Assembly (NCBI GenBank): GCA_002478565.1
Contig: DLPC01000019.1
Location: 1 to 64,000, forward strand
Source of the DNA: Flavobacteriales bacterium UBA7468
GTDB taxonomy: Bacteria > Bacteroidota > Bacteroidia > Flavobacteriales_D > Crocinitomicaceae
Direction of reading: 5' to 3'
DNA: 64,000 nt
The translations under genes were made by a program, and so were the position numbers. Positions 8,670-17,251 of the stretch are shown one piece after another. Position 1 is the stretch's first letter, and each line of letters opens with the position of its first letter. The notes under the pieces were generated by a model that searched no databases, was not told where the DNA came from, and saw only the letters and a program-made list of their open reading frames with translations.

Positions 8670-10247
8670 TTACTCCAAACAAATTCGCTCACAAAAATTA
8701 CCTTGAGCAGTAGTGATTCTAAGTATATAAATACCTGGATTTAAATCGCTTAAATTGATTGATGTGTTATTAGGGTCAAAGTGGTTGGTGTGTTTGCCAG
8801 AATAGTCGAGTAGGTCGATGGAAAGGAATTGCTCAGATTTGTTGTTTTCAATCGTGATGAAATTGGAGGTAGGGTTGGGGTAGAGTTTTATGGATGGTGA
8901 GGTTTGAATTTCCTTGACTTCAAGTGTGGAATTGAGTGTGAGGCCCCAAAGATCTTCATCACCATAGTTCATACATGTTTTATCATTTGAATCACCTCCA
9001 GTTGTTCCGACTAACAGATGAATGTCTGTTAGATTTGGGTTTAAACGCAAAGTGGCGAGGAATTCAAATTGATTTGTGCCAAGTGTTTTGTCCGTTAGAA
9101 AATTTAGGTTACCATCTAAAGCAAACATCCAAATGTCCGTTGCTCCGATTCTGGGCGCTGACTTGAATACATTGGTATTTGAAAATGAATTAACAGCGAC
9201 GCAGATATTTCCATTAGGCCATTCGATGAATTGACCTCCAAAATCTTGCAAATCACTTCCGACGGTTTTCTGTTGAATGATATTCAATTGATCATCTAAT
9301 TTTAGAATCCAAGAATCTATCTCACCAAATGAATTTTCTGTTTTTAGGCCCGATTGATTGGAAGTACTTTCAGCTAGTATGAGTAAATCTCCATTTATAT
9401 TGATTAACAAATCAGAGGGGCGATCATCTGCTGAACCTCCAATAGACTTTTGCTGCAGTAAGTTACAATTCGTATCTAAGTCGAGCACCCATATGTCTGA
9501 ACCCCCATAGCTTGGCTCTGTTTTCAGACCAGAAATATCAGAATGGGAGAAAGCGGCTAATTTAATTTGATTAGGTGCCGTTTGTATGACAATAGGTTTT
9601 AATTCATAATCCTCACCACCAATGCTCACATCGTTTATTATTTCGCCATTTGGACTTAATTGAATACTCCAAATGTCACTCCCTCCATAGTTTGTAGATG
9701 TTTTATTGCCAGATACTCCCGAATAGGACACTCCAAAAGTCAATATATTCCCGGAGGGCAGTTCAATTATCTCATTGAAATCATCATCTTGAGCCCCACC
9801 ATAGTTTTTATTCCAGAGAATGGTACCCGTGCTAGTCATTTTAATCAACCAAGCATCTGTATCGCCATACAGTTCATTGGTTTGCTCAAAACTTGGTGGT
9901 GATAAAGTTGAGCCAAAAATATAAATGGATTGATCCTCGGTAATTAATAGGCCAGATGGCAAATCAAAACCGATTCCTCCAATTGTTTTCTGCCAAATAA
10001 TTTGATCATTTGAATCTAAGCAAAGCACCCAGAAATCATGTTCACCTCTTGCGTTTTCTGTTTTGTCATAATAGGCATCTGAGTTACTCATTAAAAGAAC
10101 AATGCGGTTGCCATTTCCCAACAAAGCTTCCTTAATTGGTAAATCAGATTCAGTAGAATAAATACAATACTGGCTTGAAATCGAACCGAATTGTGCCCAG
10201 CTGCTTACGCCAAGAAATAGAGTGAGAAAGAATAGGAAATGTCTCAT
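8670..10247 (-). CDS. Seven-repeat beta-propeller-like secreted protein, T9SS type A
   Basis: 525 residues from the ATG at 10245-10247, which precedes the signal peptide (MRHFLFFLTLFLGVSSWAQ); an upstream TTG adds only two residues. The body has seven units carrying a G-x-x-D-x-W-(I/V/L)-x-x-L motif followed by an I-x-x-x-K-(T/S)-x-G-G turn (for example GGSDIWVLDLDTN). The count matches a seven-bladed propeller. A type A sorting domain ends the protein (SIKLYPNPTSNFITIEN, YSGKHTNHF, LNPGIYILRITTAQG). Exported by T9SS. No enzyme motif was seen, and a ligand-binding or structural role is inferred. It stands alone, with gaps of about 50-90 bases on each side. Confidence 0.85.
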   Translation of the reverse strand: MRHFLFFLTLFLGVSSWAQFGSISSQYCIYSTESDLPIKEALLGNGNRIVLLMSNSDAYYDKTENARGEHDFWVLCLDSNDQIIWQKTIGGIGFDLPSGLLITEDQSIYIFGSTLSPPSFEQTNELYGDTDAWLIKMTSTGTILWNKNYGGAQDDDFNEIIELPSGNILTFGVSYSGVSGNKTSTNYGGSDIWSIQLSPNGEIINDVSIGGEDYELKPIVIQTAPNQIKLAAFSHSDISGLKTEPSYGGSDIWVLDLDTNCNLLQQKSIGGSADDRPSDLLININGDLLILAESTSNQSGLKTENSFGEIDSWILKLDDQLNIIQQKTVGSDLQDFGGQFIEWPNGNICVAVNSFSNTNVFKSAPRIGATDIWMFALDGNLNFLTDKTLGTNQFEFLATLRLNPNLTDIHLLVGTTGGDSNDKTCMNYGDEDLWGLTLNSTLEVKEIQTSPSIKLYPNPTSNFITIENNKSEQFLSIDLLDYSGKHTNHFDPNNTSINLSDLNPGIYILRITTAQGNFCERICLE

Positions 10248-10296
10248 TCGCAAAGTTTTCTAGCTAAACGTGTGCGCAAGAGTATTGGAGTAGTTC

Positions 10297-10956
10297 TTAA
10301 AAATTTATCCCAACGCCAAAAGTCAATGAGCTATGCAGTCGGCTTGGTAAGAAGCTAGGTTTTTTGAAGCCAAAATCAGTAGCAAAGTCGTTGTTATAAT
10401 AACGAACTAAAGGTTTGCTAATGAGATACCCTGATAGATTGATTTGACTGTAAAAAGTGATCCACTTGACAGGAGTGTAGGTAAGGGCGGTTTGGCCTTT
10501 CAAGCCAAATTGTATGTTATTACTGATATATAAAAGATGGTTTGGATCGATGGTATTGGTGAATAAAAATTGATTTCTCACTGTTGGTCCAGCACCGTAG
10601 GTCCAGTTGACTTTTTTAGATAGTTCTTTTTGATTTAAAAAAGTAACGTTCATTTCTTGAATGCTGCGATTACTGAAGTCAAGGTTACCAGGAGATTCGA
10701 CGTTCCAATAGTGCCGATCGCGAATGAAATTAATTTGCGCCGCAATTAGTTTGTTATTGGGTTTTTGATATTGATATTGAAGCCCCAGAGCGTAATTTGG
10801 CAAATAAGAACTTGTTGCATTCCAACCAAATGGCACTTTATCAAAATAGTAATTAAGTGCGCCCGTTTGAATAGAAATTTGGTGCTGCGCATGGCTTTTT
10901 GAAAAGACTAAGCTAATAGTAAAAAGCGACAGTAAAAGATTGAATTTTGTTTTCAT
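10297..10956 (-). CDS. Hypothetical secreted/outer-membrane protein
   Basis: 219 residues from the ATG at 10954-10956, chosen because the signal peptide (MKTKFNLLLSLFTISLVFSKSHAQ) begins there; a longer frame to 10983 adds nine residues without a signal pattern. The mature part has repeated amphipathic beta strands (YALGLQYQYQKPNNKLIAAQ, FGLKGQTALTYTPVKWITF) and ends in LTFGVGINF, the aromatic terminal strand expected of an outer-membrane barrel. No specific family was recognised. It diverges from the gene at 11074 across about 117 bases, which must hold both promoters. Confidence 0.65.
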   Translation of the reverse strand: MKTKFNLLLSLFTISLVFSKSHAQHQISIQTGALNYYFDKVPFGWNATSSYLPNYALGLQYQYQKPNNKLIAAQINFIRDRHYWNVESPGNLDFSNRSIQEMNVTFLNQKELSKKVNWTYGAGPTVRNQFLFTNTIDPNHLLYISNNIQFGLKGQTALTYTPVKWITFYSQINLSGYLISKPLVRYYNNDFATDFGFKKPSFLPSRLHSSLTFGVGINF

Positions 10957-11073
10957 ACTTAACACTACGAAGCTTGCTATCAAAATGGAAGTAGCTTAGT
11001 AAATTTTATTTTTTTTCTTTTGACTTCCCTCATGAGAAAACGAAGCGTAATGTAGCTGTAAACTTCAATTAAC

Positions 11074-11931
11074 ATGAAAGTAAAAATTATTTGGGCTGTT
11101 TGTCTATGTTTCAGTTCTGTTTCGTTTGCTCAGAAATCAAAAGACTGGAAATTAAACAGTTATCAGATCAATATTGGTGGGGTTATGAGTACTAAAATCC
11201 CGTCGGCGTCTTACATTAACTATGAGGATATAATTATTGATGATTTATACAAACCCTTTGATGAATATGCTATTAGTTTGTCTGATCCAAAATCGCTCAC
11301 TAATTTACGCATGAGGCCAATAGTTAATGGGAACATTCAATTGTATAATGCAAAAACCAGCTCCATTCAGCGCTTTGGTTTATCTGTAAATTCTCGGATG
11401 CTCAGTTCCTTCTTAACCAATTATTTTGTCCAAGTTTATCAGTTCATTGATACAGCCTTAGTTCCTACTGATTTCTATTCGGGTGTCGTTCGTTTGAATC
11501 ATGTTACACCGGTACTAACCCTTGATTATGCCTATTTGAAGCAGTTGCATGTATCCAAACAGCTCAATTTTAATTTTGGTGTAGGCGCATATGCGGGAAT
11601 GAGTTTGTGGAACAACCTAACTGTTGTCATGAATCGGGAAGATAATGGGAATGGAAATGTTTATAATTCAGGTGGCTTTACTACATCAGATTTGTATAAC
11701 AGTGCTGTCCAAAGTAAATTTTCCAAACACAACTTCAACGCCGGAATCTATGCCAGTTTTGGCTTGGAATATAGCCTCCACGACAAGCAAGTGGAAAATC
11801 AGCGTTGGTATTTGACCTTTGAGAACCGGATTTGTTATGACTTCTTTGCGGTGAAAAATGTACCTTCATCTTGGTTTTCGTTTCAATCTGCGCAAATGTT
11901 TGGCTTGAAATATTACTTAAATAGAAGATAA
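11074..11931 (+). CDS. Hypothetical outer-membrane-type protein preceding an ECF sigma factor
   Basis: 285 residues with a signal peptide (MKVKIIWAVCLCFSSVSFAQ). The rest is beta-rich and polar, with barrel-like strands (LNFNFGVGAYAGMSLW, FNAGIYASFGLEYSLHD) and an ending FGLKYYLNRR. No named family was recognised. It lies 15 bases upstream of the sigma-factor gene in the same direction, so it is probably the first gene of a three-gene operon. Its placement suggests it is a target or sensor linked to that sigma factor; this is inference from gene order only. Confidence 0.65.
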   Translation: MKVKIIWAVCLCFSSVSFAQKSKDWKLNSYQINIGGVMSTKIPSASYINYEDIIIDDLYKPFDEYAISLSDPKSLTNLRMRPIVNGNIQLYNAKTSSIQRFGLSVNSRMLSSFLTNYFVQVYQFIDTALVPTDFYSGVVRLNHVTPVLTLDYAYLKQLHVSKQLNFNFGVGAYAGMSLWNNLTVVMNREDNGNGNVYNSGGFTTSDLYNSAVQSKFSKHNFNAGIYASFGLEYSLHDKQVENQRWYLTFENRICYDFFAVKNVPSSWFSFQSAQMFGLKYYLNRR

Positions 11932-11946
11932 AGGAAACACACGCGA

Positions 11947-12498
11947 TTGAGTTTGGAACTGACAAAAGAGAGCATAGCATTGATTGTAAAGCGAGATCGC
12001 CGCTTTATCATGGAATTGTATGCTTATTGTTTTCCATTGATGCTGCAGCGTTTGTCTCGTTTGAGCCTGCATAAGGAAGATCAAATGAGTATTGCCAACA
12101 CTGCATTTTTAAAAGCGCTTGATCGCATTGATACTTTTGATCTGCAAAAATCATTTCCGGCCTGGCTCAGTGTCATTGTCAGAAATGAATTTATCGATCA
12201 GTATCGCAAAAAACAACGGCACCATTCATTCTTTCAGCAAGTAGACCTCTCAACAGACTTGCCTGACCACCTGCCAACTGATTTGCTTTTGCAACAACAA
12301 GATGCTGCAAAAATGCTTTTTGAGTTTGTCGATGCATTGCCAGAGGCAACAAGAATCATTTTTAACCTTTATGTAATTGAAGAGCTGAGTAGGGAAGAAA
12401 TTGCAACAGAACTCAAGATCAGTTACGATTTAGTGAAGTGGCATATTTTAAAAGCCCGAAAAATTATTGCCGAACAACTACAAAATAACACATTATGA
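11947..12498 (+). CDS. ECF-type RNA polymerase sigma factor (sigma-70 family)
   Basis: 183 residues. Region 2 covers roughly residues 18-85 (core-binding helices and FPAWLSVIVRNEFIDQYRKK). A short linker follows, and region 4 covers residues 125-175 with the helix-turn-helix LSREEIATELKISYDLVKWH that reads the -35 element. The proposed start is TTG at 11947, with an AAGGA about ten bases upstream. The first ATG (12010) would cut off the first helix of region 2, so TTG is preferred. The stop overlaps the next start by four bases (ATGA 12495-12498), the coupling usual for a sigma factor and its regulator. Predicted regulon: its own operon and envelope genes (inference). Confidence 0.85.
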   Translation: MSLELTKESIALIVKRDRRFIMELYAYCFPLMLQRLSRLSLHKEDQMSIANTAFLKALDRIDTFDLQKSFPAWLSVIVRNEFIDQYRKKQRHHSFFQQVDLSTDLPDHLPTDLLLQQQDAAKMLFEFVDALPEATRIIFNLYVIEELSREEIATELKISYDLVKWHILKARKIIAEQLQNNTL

Positions 12499-13730
12499 AG
12501 AACGAACTGACTTCATTTGAAATGCAATATCGGGAAGCAGCGCTTGGTCAGTTGCCTGCTCTTGATATAGATTTCGTGCAAGATCTAGAGCATCGACTCG
12601 ATGAAAAAAAGAGAAAAGGAGGCTTCTTCTTTGGCTGGTTCAAAGGAATGGCACTCAGTATTACCTTTATCATTCTGGGCATGAGCTCCTTTTTGAACGA
12701 ACCCCTCAACTGGCACAATACTATCTCAATAGCTCCAATTCAAACAACTGACCTTTCTGCAAAAAATACAATTGTAAATAACTCAATATCAAGTAATAAA
12801 ATAATTTTGCTTCAACATGATATTCAAATAGAAACCTCAGATTTATCTTTAAAATTCACAGCACCGACTGCCTCTTCAACTTTAAATAACCCCTCTTCAG
12901 AAAGCTCCTCATTTCAAGCCGGATATGATCCCGAAAGTCAAGCGCCATTAATTGACACCCTCAGAATGGGCCAACTGTTGAATCCAATTAAAGAATTGAT
13001 GTTGGGTATGCTTGCTGTGCCTCAGCTTAGCCGTCAACTATTAAACAGACCACAAGCGCCACAAACCCAACAAAACAGTAATCGTAATCGAGAAATAGCG
13101 CTGTATTCAGGCGTCAATTTCACAAAAAGCTATTTGTACAGCGATTTCAATGTAGTGAGTGCCTATGATTTAAAGCTGATGCAATCAGAGTCTGTCCTGA
13201 CAACCACTAATTTTGGTTTACAACTCTACAACTATTCAGGCCAATTGCAATGGGGTATAGGTGCCTTGTTTACAAGTTTAGGCGAACAAGCCAATTATCA
13301 TTATCTAGACTACAAATTAGAGCCATCAAGCATTAACCCGAGCATTCAAGACACCATCTACTTTGAAGCCAAATACGTCAACAAAAATGAATACCAGTTC
13401 ATTCAAATTCCAATTAGTATAGGGTATCGCTTCCAAAGAAATCAATTTTCAGTGATTCCGAAATACAGCGCCTCAGTAGGCACACGCGTCAAAGAGCAAA
13501 TTGGTTACTACCCGAACAGAAACGGCATTGGCATGTACGCTTTCCTGAGCCCTAAATTCAATTTCCAACAAAGCCTCCAGGTAGAATTACGTCAATCCCA
13601 ACAAAACTACTTCGTCTCCTTGACGCCATATCTCAATTTCAACAGCGTCAAAACCCCACCAGAAATCTTCAGCTACCGCAAATACATCAATTTCGGTTGC
13701 AACGTGGGCGTTGGGTTTAGGTTGAAGTAA
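12495..13730 (+). CDS. Putative anti-sigma-like membrane protein fused to a beta-barrel-like domain
   Basis: 411 residues. The N-terminal 45 residues are soluble and charged (EMQYREAALGQLP, LEHRLDEKKRK). One membrane helix follows at about 50-67 (GMALSITFIILGMSSF), then a Ser/Thr/Asn-rich linker to about residue 190. The C-terminal 215 residues look like an outer-membrane barrel (IALYSGVNFTKSYLYSDFN … YINFGCNVGVGFRLK). There is no signal peptide; the membrane helix would act as anchor. Overlap with the sigma gene and the cytoplasmic N-terminus suggest it holds the sigma factor inactive and senses the envelope. No zinc-binding anti-sigma motif (HxxxCxxC) is visible, so the anti-sigma role is inferred from position. 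Confidence 0.65.
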   Translation: MKNELTSFEMQYREAALGQLPALDIDFVQDLEHRLDEKKRKGGFFFGWFKGMALSITFIILGMSSFLNEPLNWHNTISIAPIQTTDLSAKNTIVNNSISSNKIILLQHDIQIETSDLSLKFTAPTASSTLNNPSSESSSFQAGYDPESQAPLIDTLRMGQLLNPIKELMLGMLAVPQLSRQLLNRPQAPQTQQNSNRNREIALYSGVNFTKSYLYSDFNVVSAYDLKLMQSESVLTTTNFGLQLYNYSGQLQWGIGALFTSLGEQANYHYLDYKLEPSSINPSIQDTIYFEAKYVNKNEYQFIQIPISIGYRFQRNQFSVIPKYSASVGTRVKEQIGYYPNRNGIGMYAFLSPKFNFQQSLQVELRQSQQNYFVSLTPYLNFNSVKTPPEIFSYRKYINFGCNVGVGFRLK

Positions 13731-13766
13731 GGCAGGAAGGGTGTTTGTGGAGAAAAAATGGTTATA

Positions 13767-14521
13767 TTATTTCCAAATAGGGTGATTTTGCCAATTATTT
13801 AAAAATCCAAGTTTATAAATTGGCAAATCAGGTTTATTTTTAAAAAGATTAAGTAGCTTACTTTTTATTTGATTGTCAGGAGCTACGTAATTACATAAAT
13901 AAATCATTATCGTAATTATCAAAAATGGTTTTTTACACTGTACAGGTAATAACTCATTACTTAACCACTTTGATTTAGGTTTTTATATAGCTTTGATAAC
14001 GTACCCAAGGATGCTATCTCTAGGATTTTCCATGAATCAGCTTCTACATTTGGGTATCTAGTTCTGTGGTCCTTGATAAAGATTTCTTGACTTCGAAAAA
14101 ACTCCTTTTTTAAATCATTGATAATATTTTGATGAATTGTTATCGAAGGGTTAGAAGGCAAAGATTTTGTTTCAAATAAGTTAGAATCTAAATACCATAG
14201 GGCGCCATGTGCAAGCGATAAATGATATATCATTTTAGTTCTTAGGGAAATTTCAATTCTTTCCATTGCTTCAAAAAGAATAATGCGTAGTTGACCATCA
14301 AAATCATATCTTTCAATAATATCTTCAAAATATGTATTCGATTTAAAAGTATGTAAACGTGAATCATGTTGAAGATCCCACCAATAGCCTTTGAGTCGGT
14401 AATAGCTAATATTGGATAAGTTGTTGTTTGCAGATTTTTCGTCATGAAAAAGCATCCCGCGCTGTTTCAATAAAGATATTTGATCTGCTATGGTGAATGG
14501 GGTTTTATTTGCCATAGCCAT
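13767..14521 (-). pseudogene. Abi_2 family (AbiD/AbiF-type) abortive-infection gene, internally deleted and frameshifted
   Basis: Residues 1-186 (14521-13964) match the N-terminal two-thirds of Abi_2 proteins: TIADQISLLKQRGML, SYYRLKGYWWDL, YDFDGQLRIILFEAMERIEI, and the conserved LGTLSKLYKNL just before TAA 13961-13963. In another frame, starting almost at that point and running to TAA 13767-13769, is the family's C-terminal end (IYLCNYVAPDNQIKSKLL … LGFLNNWQNHPIWK). The stretch normally between them, about 60 residues with the RN-x-CAHH HEPN motif, is absent from both frames. A deletion with frameshift has therefore removed the proposed RNase centre. Family knowledge: these proteins cause phage-triggered growth arrest through HEPN RNase activity. 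This copy should be inactive. Confidence 0.85.
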
Positions 14522-14565
14522 AAAAAAAATGACCCGTTAGCAGATCTTACGGTATGCTAACGGGT
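14522..14565 (-). terminator. Perfect 11-bp hairpin plus U8 tract abutting the Abi start codon (candidate small-RNA terminator/attenuator)
   Basis: On the minus strand, ACCCGTTAGCA (14565-14555), a 12-base loop and TGCTAACGGGT (14542-14532) form a perfect stem. Two bases (CA) and eight T residues (14529-14522) follow, and the Abi ATG begins at the very next base. This is the form of an intrinsic terminator placed between a promoter and a coding start. It could end a short leader RNA, with Abi made only by readthrough. I recall that AbiF-type genes are often preceded by a small structured RNA proposed as an RNA antitoxin (RAGATH-18 class); I cannot confirm that this is a member. Confidence 0.6.
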
Positions 14566-14575
14566 ACTGTTGTTA

Positions 14576-14601
14576 CAAAATTAATGGATTTTTTTTCACA
14601 A
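14576..14601 (-). promoter_or_regulatory. Candidate Bacteroidota promoter for the Abi leader
   Basis: On the minus strand, TAATTTTG (14583-14576) matches the Bacteroidota -7 consensus TAnnTTTG, with TTG (14601-14599) 15 bases upstream, slightly shorter than the usual spacing. Initiation here would give a leader RNA of roughly 45-50 bases ending at the hairpin/U-tract before the Abi gene. Confidence 0.4.
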
Positions 14602-14823
14602 ATACATATAACATGAATTAATCAATAATATTGCATAGATGCTGATTGGTAAAAATCACCAGTCAATTACATTTTATCGCAATATCATCAATTTCATATT
14701 GATTCAGTCAGCAAAGCATGAGCCAATTGTTGTTTCGGTTGATAACGTGGATCGGTTGAAAATTTTTTCCTGACACACTCATTTCCAACATTTTATTGTA
14801 ATTTAAGAGTCTAAATCAACAAC
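14602..14823. other. AT-rich non-coding remainder upstream of the Abi gene and the T9SS gene at 14824
   Basis: Divergent intergenic DNA with no supported gene. The one structure seen is an imperfect 7-bp inverted repeat, GATTGGT/ACCAGTC, at 14644-14664 with a 7-base loop (one T-G pair read on the plus strand). The promoter of the plus-strand gene at 14824 should lie near 14780-14815, where TAATTTAA is a weak match to TAnnTTTG. Confidence 0.4.
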
Positions 14824-15729
14824 ATGAAAACAACACTATTCTTGTTCGCAGTGCTATTCAGTGCTGCAACTTATGCGCAAAGCTGGGCGCCAGCTGGGGC
14901 TAAATGGCATTATTCTTATATCGGATTTGCATCAGGTTATGTAGAAATTGCCAATGTTGGCGATACTGTTATTGCAGGGCAAACGTGTCAGAAATTACAG
15001 AAAACTTTCAATGGACTTCAGTTTGGTGTAACGCCAATGAATTATGTTTTCGATACCACTTACACTTATGAAAATAATGGAATTGTTTATGTCTTAGAGC
15101 AGAATCAGTGGAAGGTACTTTACAATTTCAATGCAACTGTTGGTGAGCATTGGCCAATTGCTCCTATGCCTGATTTTGGGAGTTGTATTCAAAATAGCCA
15201 ACTCAAAGTATTAGCAACCGGTACCAAAGTGATCAACGCTGAAACTTTGAAATATCTTGTAGTGGACTTTTGCAACCCAGACCTAAGCAGTCAAGGAATA
15301 CAAGATACGATCATCGAAAAGATCGGTTTTACGGGCTCTTATATGATGCCAGCAGACTACTGCCTCATGTCTTTGGATGGCAATGAAGGTGGGCCTTTCC
15401 GTTGTTATTCAGACAACAACTTTAATACTTACAAGCCATTCTATGACGAAGTCTGCGATTTTATCGTAAGCACTGATGAATTAGCCGCAGTTATTCAGAT
15501 TGAACTAGCGCCAAATCCGTCTAATGGAGTCTTTGAAATCAAGACGGAAAAACAAGAGCCACTCGATATCCTAGTGTACAATCAGGCCGGTGTTTTGGTG
15601 AGCAAACATCATTTTGAAAACCCTAGCGCCAATGCAACTTTACAACTCACCTCACAAGCCAAAGGCGTCTATTTTGCACACATGAGTCAAGGTGGTCAAA
15701 AAGGTGTGAAAAAATTGGTGGTGGAGTAG
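14824..15729 (+). CDS. Secreted protein with T9SS type A sorting domain
   Basis: 301 residues. A signal peptide (MKTTLFLFAVLFSAATYAQ) is followed by a W-rich start (SWAPAGAKWHYSYIG) and a globular domain of about 200 residues. This pattern is common in T9SS cargo, which measure-like annotations simply call hypothetical. The type A sorting domain is clear (IELAPNPSNGVFEIKTEK, ILVYNQAGVLVSKHHF, AKGVYFAHMSQGGQ, KLVVE end). No active-site motif was recognised. It has its own upstream region, shared divergently with the Abi remnant, and converges on the TIGR03790-like gene with 24 bases between stops. Confidence 0.85.
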   Translation: MKTTLFLFAVLFSAATYAQSWAPAGAKWHYSYIGFASGYVEIANVGDTVIAGQTCQKLQKTFNGLQFGVTPMNYVFDTTYTYENNGIVYVLEQNQWKVLYNFNATVGEHWPIAPMPDFGSCIQNSQLKVLATGTKVINAETLKYLVVDFCNPDLSSQGIQDTIIEKIGFTGSYMMPADYCLMSLDGNEGGPFRCYSDNNFNTYKPFYDEVCDFIVSTDELAAVIQIELAPNPSNGVFEIKTEKQEPLDILVYNQAGVLVSKHHFENPSANATLQLTSQAKGVYFAHMSQGGQKGVKKLVVE

Positions 15730-15753
15730 GGAAATCATTTATTTCTTTAAATG

Positions 15754-17100
15754 CTAATACCTCAAAAGTTTAAAGGTTTGAGCTAGTTTGTCGTTTTCTA
15801 AGATACTGATAAAATAAATTCCTGGTGTTGTTACAGTAAATTGTTGGTCGAAAGCGCTGATGACTTCTTCAAGGACAATTTGTCCATATGTGTTAGCAAC
15901 CTCGATGCGTAGTTCACCTGATAAATTCTCAAGTCCTTTGAATTTAAATACGCCAAGACTAGGGTTGGGGTAAAGTGTTAAATTAGAAATCGTTGGCTTA
16001 GATATACCAGCAGTGTTGTCAATGAGAATGGAAGCTTTGGGATCTCCGATAAGTACGCTTTGATGAGATAACAAGCGTTCTGCCATGAAATAACTTTCAG
16101 CCAAGTTGAAACCAGCATTTGGATCTAAATAGCGATTTAGAAGGATGTCTGTCTCAAGCAGTTGTGCCAAATATACGCAATTGACATAACCATGTGCAGC
16201 CGTACATCCATCCTGAATTAAGTTGGCTATCAGGAATTTATTATCTGGATTAGTAGCAGCATTAAAAGTTTGCGCAGCGCTACAGGTGTTTATTGAACTA
16301 AATGAGCCGGGTAACCATTCATAATTTAATAAAACAGAATCAGTTGGACCATTTCCAATTCCTATATAACCTAGTGCATTTTGCACATTACTTGGGGTGC
16401 CGAGTCCATAATCTTGTAGAATTGACCAATTGTTATTTTGAAGTATATCTTTACTAGGATCTAAATAATTGTCTATAAAATATGTTGCATCAATTAAGTT
16501 GGTTTCAAAGATGTCTAAAACAACTTGCGCATCGAGTTGGTTGACGCCTTTATTAGGGCCACTTCTGTCAATAAGTGAAATGACATCTGAAACAGCATAG
16601 CCATCTAGTCTAGAAACTAAATAAATACCGAATTGTGCCCTTGTAAAGTGGGTGTTTTCTTGATAGTAAGGATTGTTATATCCGTTACTGACGCCAATCC
16701 CACTTGCGTGTGGCCCGAGTATCAGGCTCAATTCTTGATCAACAGAACCGCAGTCACCGAGGCTAGAATTAGTTATACAATCAAATCCATTGCGTTTGAG
16801 TGGAATGCCTTTTGTTGTCACTAAATAATTGATTTGATTTTGAAGGTTTTGACTAGTCAGGTGGTTTTCAATTTGCGTCCTCAAAAGCGTAAATTCTGCA
16901 TCGTTGATCACTTCTGTTGTCGGGACACTTACGTAAATTATATTTTGTGTTGGGATATTTCTAGCATTTTGAAAATAACTTCCAATTTGCATCGATTCAG
17001 GACTGTTTAGGTTGACAATCACTCCAACATCATTGTAATTTACAGATTGGGCGAGCCCATTAAAAGTCAAGCTTAGCAAGCAGAAAACTAAAAATTTCAT
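15754..17100 (-). CDS. TIGR03790-like secreted protein with T9SS type A sorting domain
   Basis: 448 residues from the ATG at 17098-17100, which starts the signal peptide (MKFLVFCLLSLTFNGLAQ); nine extra residues to 17127 are unlikely. The region after the signal (VGVIVNLNSPESMQIGSYFQ, then a NIPTQNIIYVSVP segment, then YLVTTKGIPLKRNG) is typical of the TIGR03790 family, a domain of unknown function found in secreted proteins of several phyla. Late in the protein there are invariant-looking HGYVNC and SVLIGDPKASIL segments; the latter resembles C25-peptidase-like 'GDP' turns, so a relation to gingipain-type folds is possible but unproven. The type A domain ends the protein (LTLYPNPSLGVFKFKG). 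Confidence 0.8.
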   Translation of the reverse strand: MKFLVFCLLSLTFNGLAQSVNYNDVGVIVNLNSPESMQIGSYFQNARNIPTQNIIYVSVPTTEVINDAEFTLLRTQIENHLTSQNLQNQINYLVTTKGIPLKRNGFDCITNSSLGDCGSVDQELSLILGPHASGIGVSNGYNNPYYQENTHFTRAQFGIYLVSRLDGYAVSDVISLIDRSGPNKGVNQLDAQVVLDIFETNLIDATYFIDNYLDPSKDILQNNNWSILQDYGLGTPSNVQNALGYIGIGNGPTDSVLLNYEWLPGSFSSINTCSAAQTFNAATNPDNKFLIANLIQDGCTAAHGYVNCVYLAQLLETDILLNRYLDPNAGFNLAESYFMAERLLSHQSVLIGDPKASILIDNTAGISKPTISNLTLYPNPSLGVFKFKGLENLSGELRIEVANTYGQIVLEEVISAFDQQFTVTTPGIYFISILENDKLAQTFKLLRY

Positions 17101-17251
17101 AGGTAGTTTATTTAAGATTGAACCCATAAACGGCCAAGGATAGTTAATATTTTAGGACTGAGTTCTAATTCGAAGCAAGTCAATACTAAAACGAAAATTT
17201 CCACGTATTTGACAACAAATTGTTTTTTTTTATTGAACTGAGATTTTCTTT

